This document shows, in pieces, positions 63,819 to 64,000 of a DNA stretch of 64,000 nt. Positions within the stretch are counted from its first letter, which is position 1. Every line of letters starts with the position of its first letter. A program made the position numbers and the translations under genes. The DNA is from Fluctibacter halophilus (GTDB lineage Bacteria > Pseudomonadota > Gammaproteobacteria > Enterobacterales > Alteromonadaceae), in NCBI RefSeq assembly GCF_020687825.1, contig NZ_JAJEWP010000003.1, positions 1 to 64,000 on the forward strand, in the 5' to 3' direction. A model generated the notes under the pieces. The model was given only the letters and a program-made list of their open reading frames with translations, had not been told where the DNA came from and made no database searches.

Positions 63819-64000
63819 ATGCACACCAGACCGGTTGACGTATTACCACCTGACTACGATCCCCATCGACATCAGCGCGATGAACAAACACGCATTCGCA
63901 AACAACGCTGGCTGGTGTTCAGTGCGGTGACTATTTTGGTTGCTTTGATAGGACTGGCACTGGTGTGGATGCGCCCTGCTGTGTATCAGAGCCAGGCCCG
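63819..64000 (+). CDS. Membrane protein, N-terminal fragment (runs off window)
   Basis: The first 60 codons of a gene cut by the window edge. AAAGGG precedes the ATG at 63819. A charged cytoplasmic N-terminus is followed by one transmembrane helix (about 31-49, WLVFSAVTILVALIGLALVW) and then RPAVYQSQA. That pattern, a helix followed by P-x-Y-x-A/S-x-A, is seen in polysaccharide chain-length (Wzz/GumC-type) and membrane-fusion proteins; the fragment is too short to decide. Confidence 0.6.
   Translation, partial: MHTRPVDVLPPDYDPHRHQRDEQTRIRKQRWLVFSAVTILVALIGLALVWMRPAVYQSQA

Overview
The window is a 64 kb piece of a gammaproteobacterial chromosome spanning the replication-origin region. Gene families and gene orders match Escherichia coli, Vibrio and marine Oceanospirillales/Alteromonadales-type genomes: yrdA-yrdB-aroE-tsaC-yrdD-smg-dprA/def-fmt-rsmB-trkA, polA-spf-engB-yihI, dnaA-dnaN-recF-gyrB, rpmH-rnpA-yidD-yidC, mnmG-rsmG-parA-parB-atp. 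I cannot name a genus. Composition looks close to 50% GC (not counted). I see no insertion sequence, prophage, CRISPR array, tRNA or rRNA gene body.

Layout. 1-150: a growth-rate-type promoter pointing left out of the window, probably an rRNA operon next to yrdA as in E. coli rrnD. 242-11539: the yrd/aroE/hemF/tsaC/smg/dprA/LysM group, mostly leftward, facing the rightward def-fmt-rsmB-trkA group. 11554-20161: convergent trkH, an alpha/beta hydrolase, a paired M16 protease operon, a BlaI/BlaR1-like regulatory pair with its own operator, and elbB. 20548-32198: polA, a short Spot 42 RNA, a possible second small RNA, engB, cytochrome c4, a strong candidate for a CsrB/CsrC-type CsrA-sequestering RNA (unusually rich in GGA hairpins), yihI, small accessory genes, tag and glyQS. 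32244-34873: an acetolactate synthase pair with a divergent Lrp/AsnC regulator.

34998-41083 is the leftward dnaA-dnaN-recF-gyrB operon. Two parS centromere sites are embedded in recF. 41607-47934 runs rightward: rpmH-rnpA-yidD-yidC, yajQ, mnmE, mioC, then a DnaT-like/DnaC-like helicase-loader pair. 48046-50070 holds an intact class I HMG-CoA reductase and a periplasmic DUF4097 protein. 50071-50610 is a textbook E. coli-type oriC with four DnaA boxes, an AT-rich unwinding region and about 25 GATC sites. mnmG-rsmG-parA-parB and the complete nine-gene atpIBEFHAGDC operon follow. The right edge carries a DTW-domain tRNA-modifying enzyme and the start of a membrane protein.

How it fits together: initiation (DnaA, oriC, DnaT/DnaC, clamp), segregation (ParA, ParB, parS), RNA maturation (RnpA, MnmE/MnmG, RsmG) and energy production (ATP synthase) cluster around the origin. 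The most rewarding items for a second look are the non-coding RNAs at 23445-23681 and 25304-25588, the parS sites written into RecF protein sequence, the helicase-loader pair beside oriC, and the isolated HMG-CoA reductase. Nothing in the window reads as a defence island or a wholly unknown multi-gene system.
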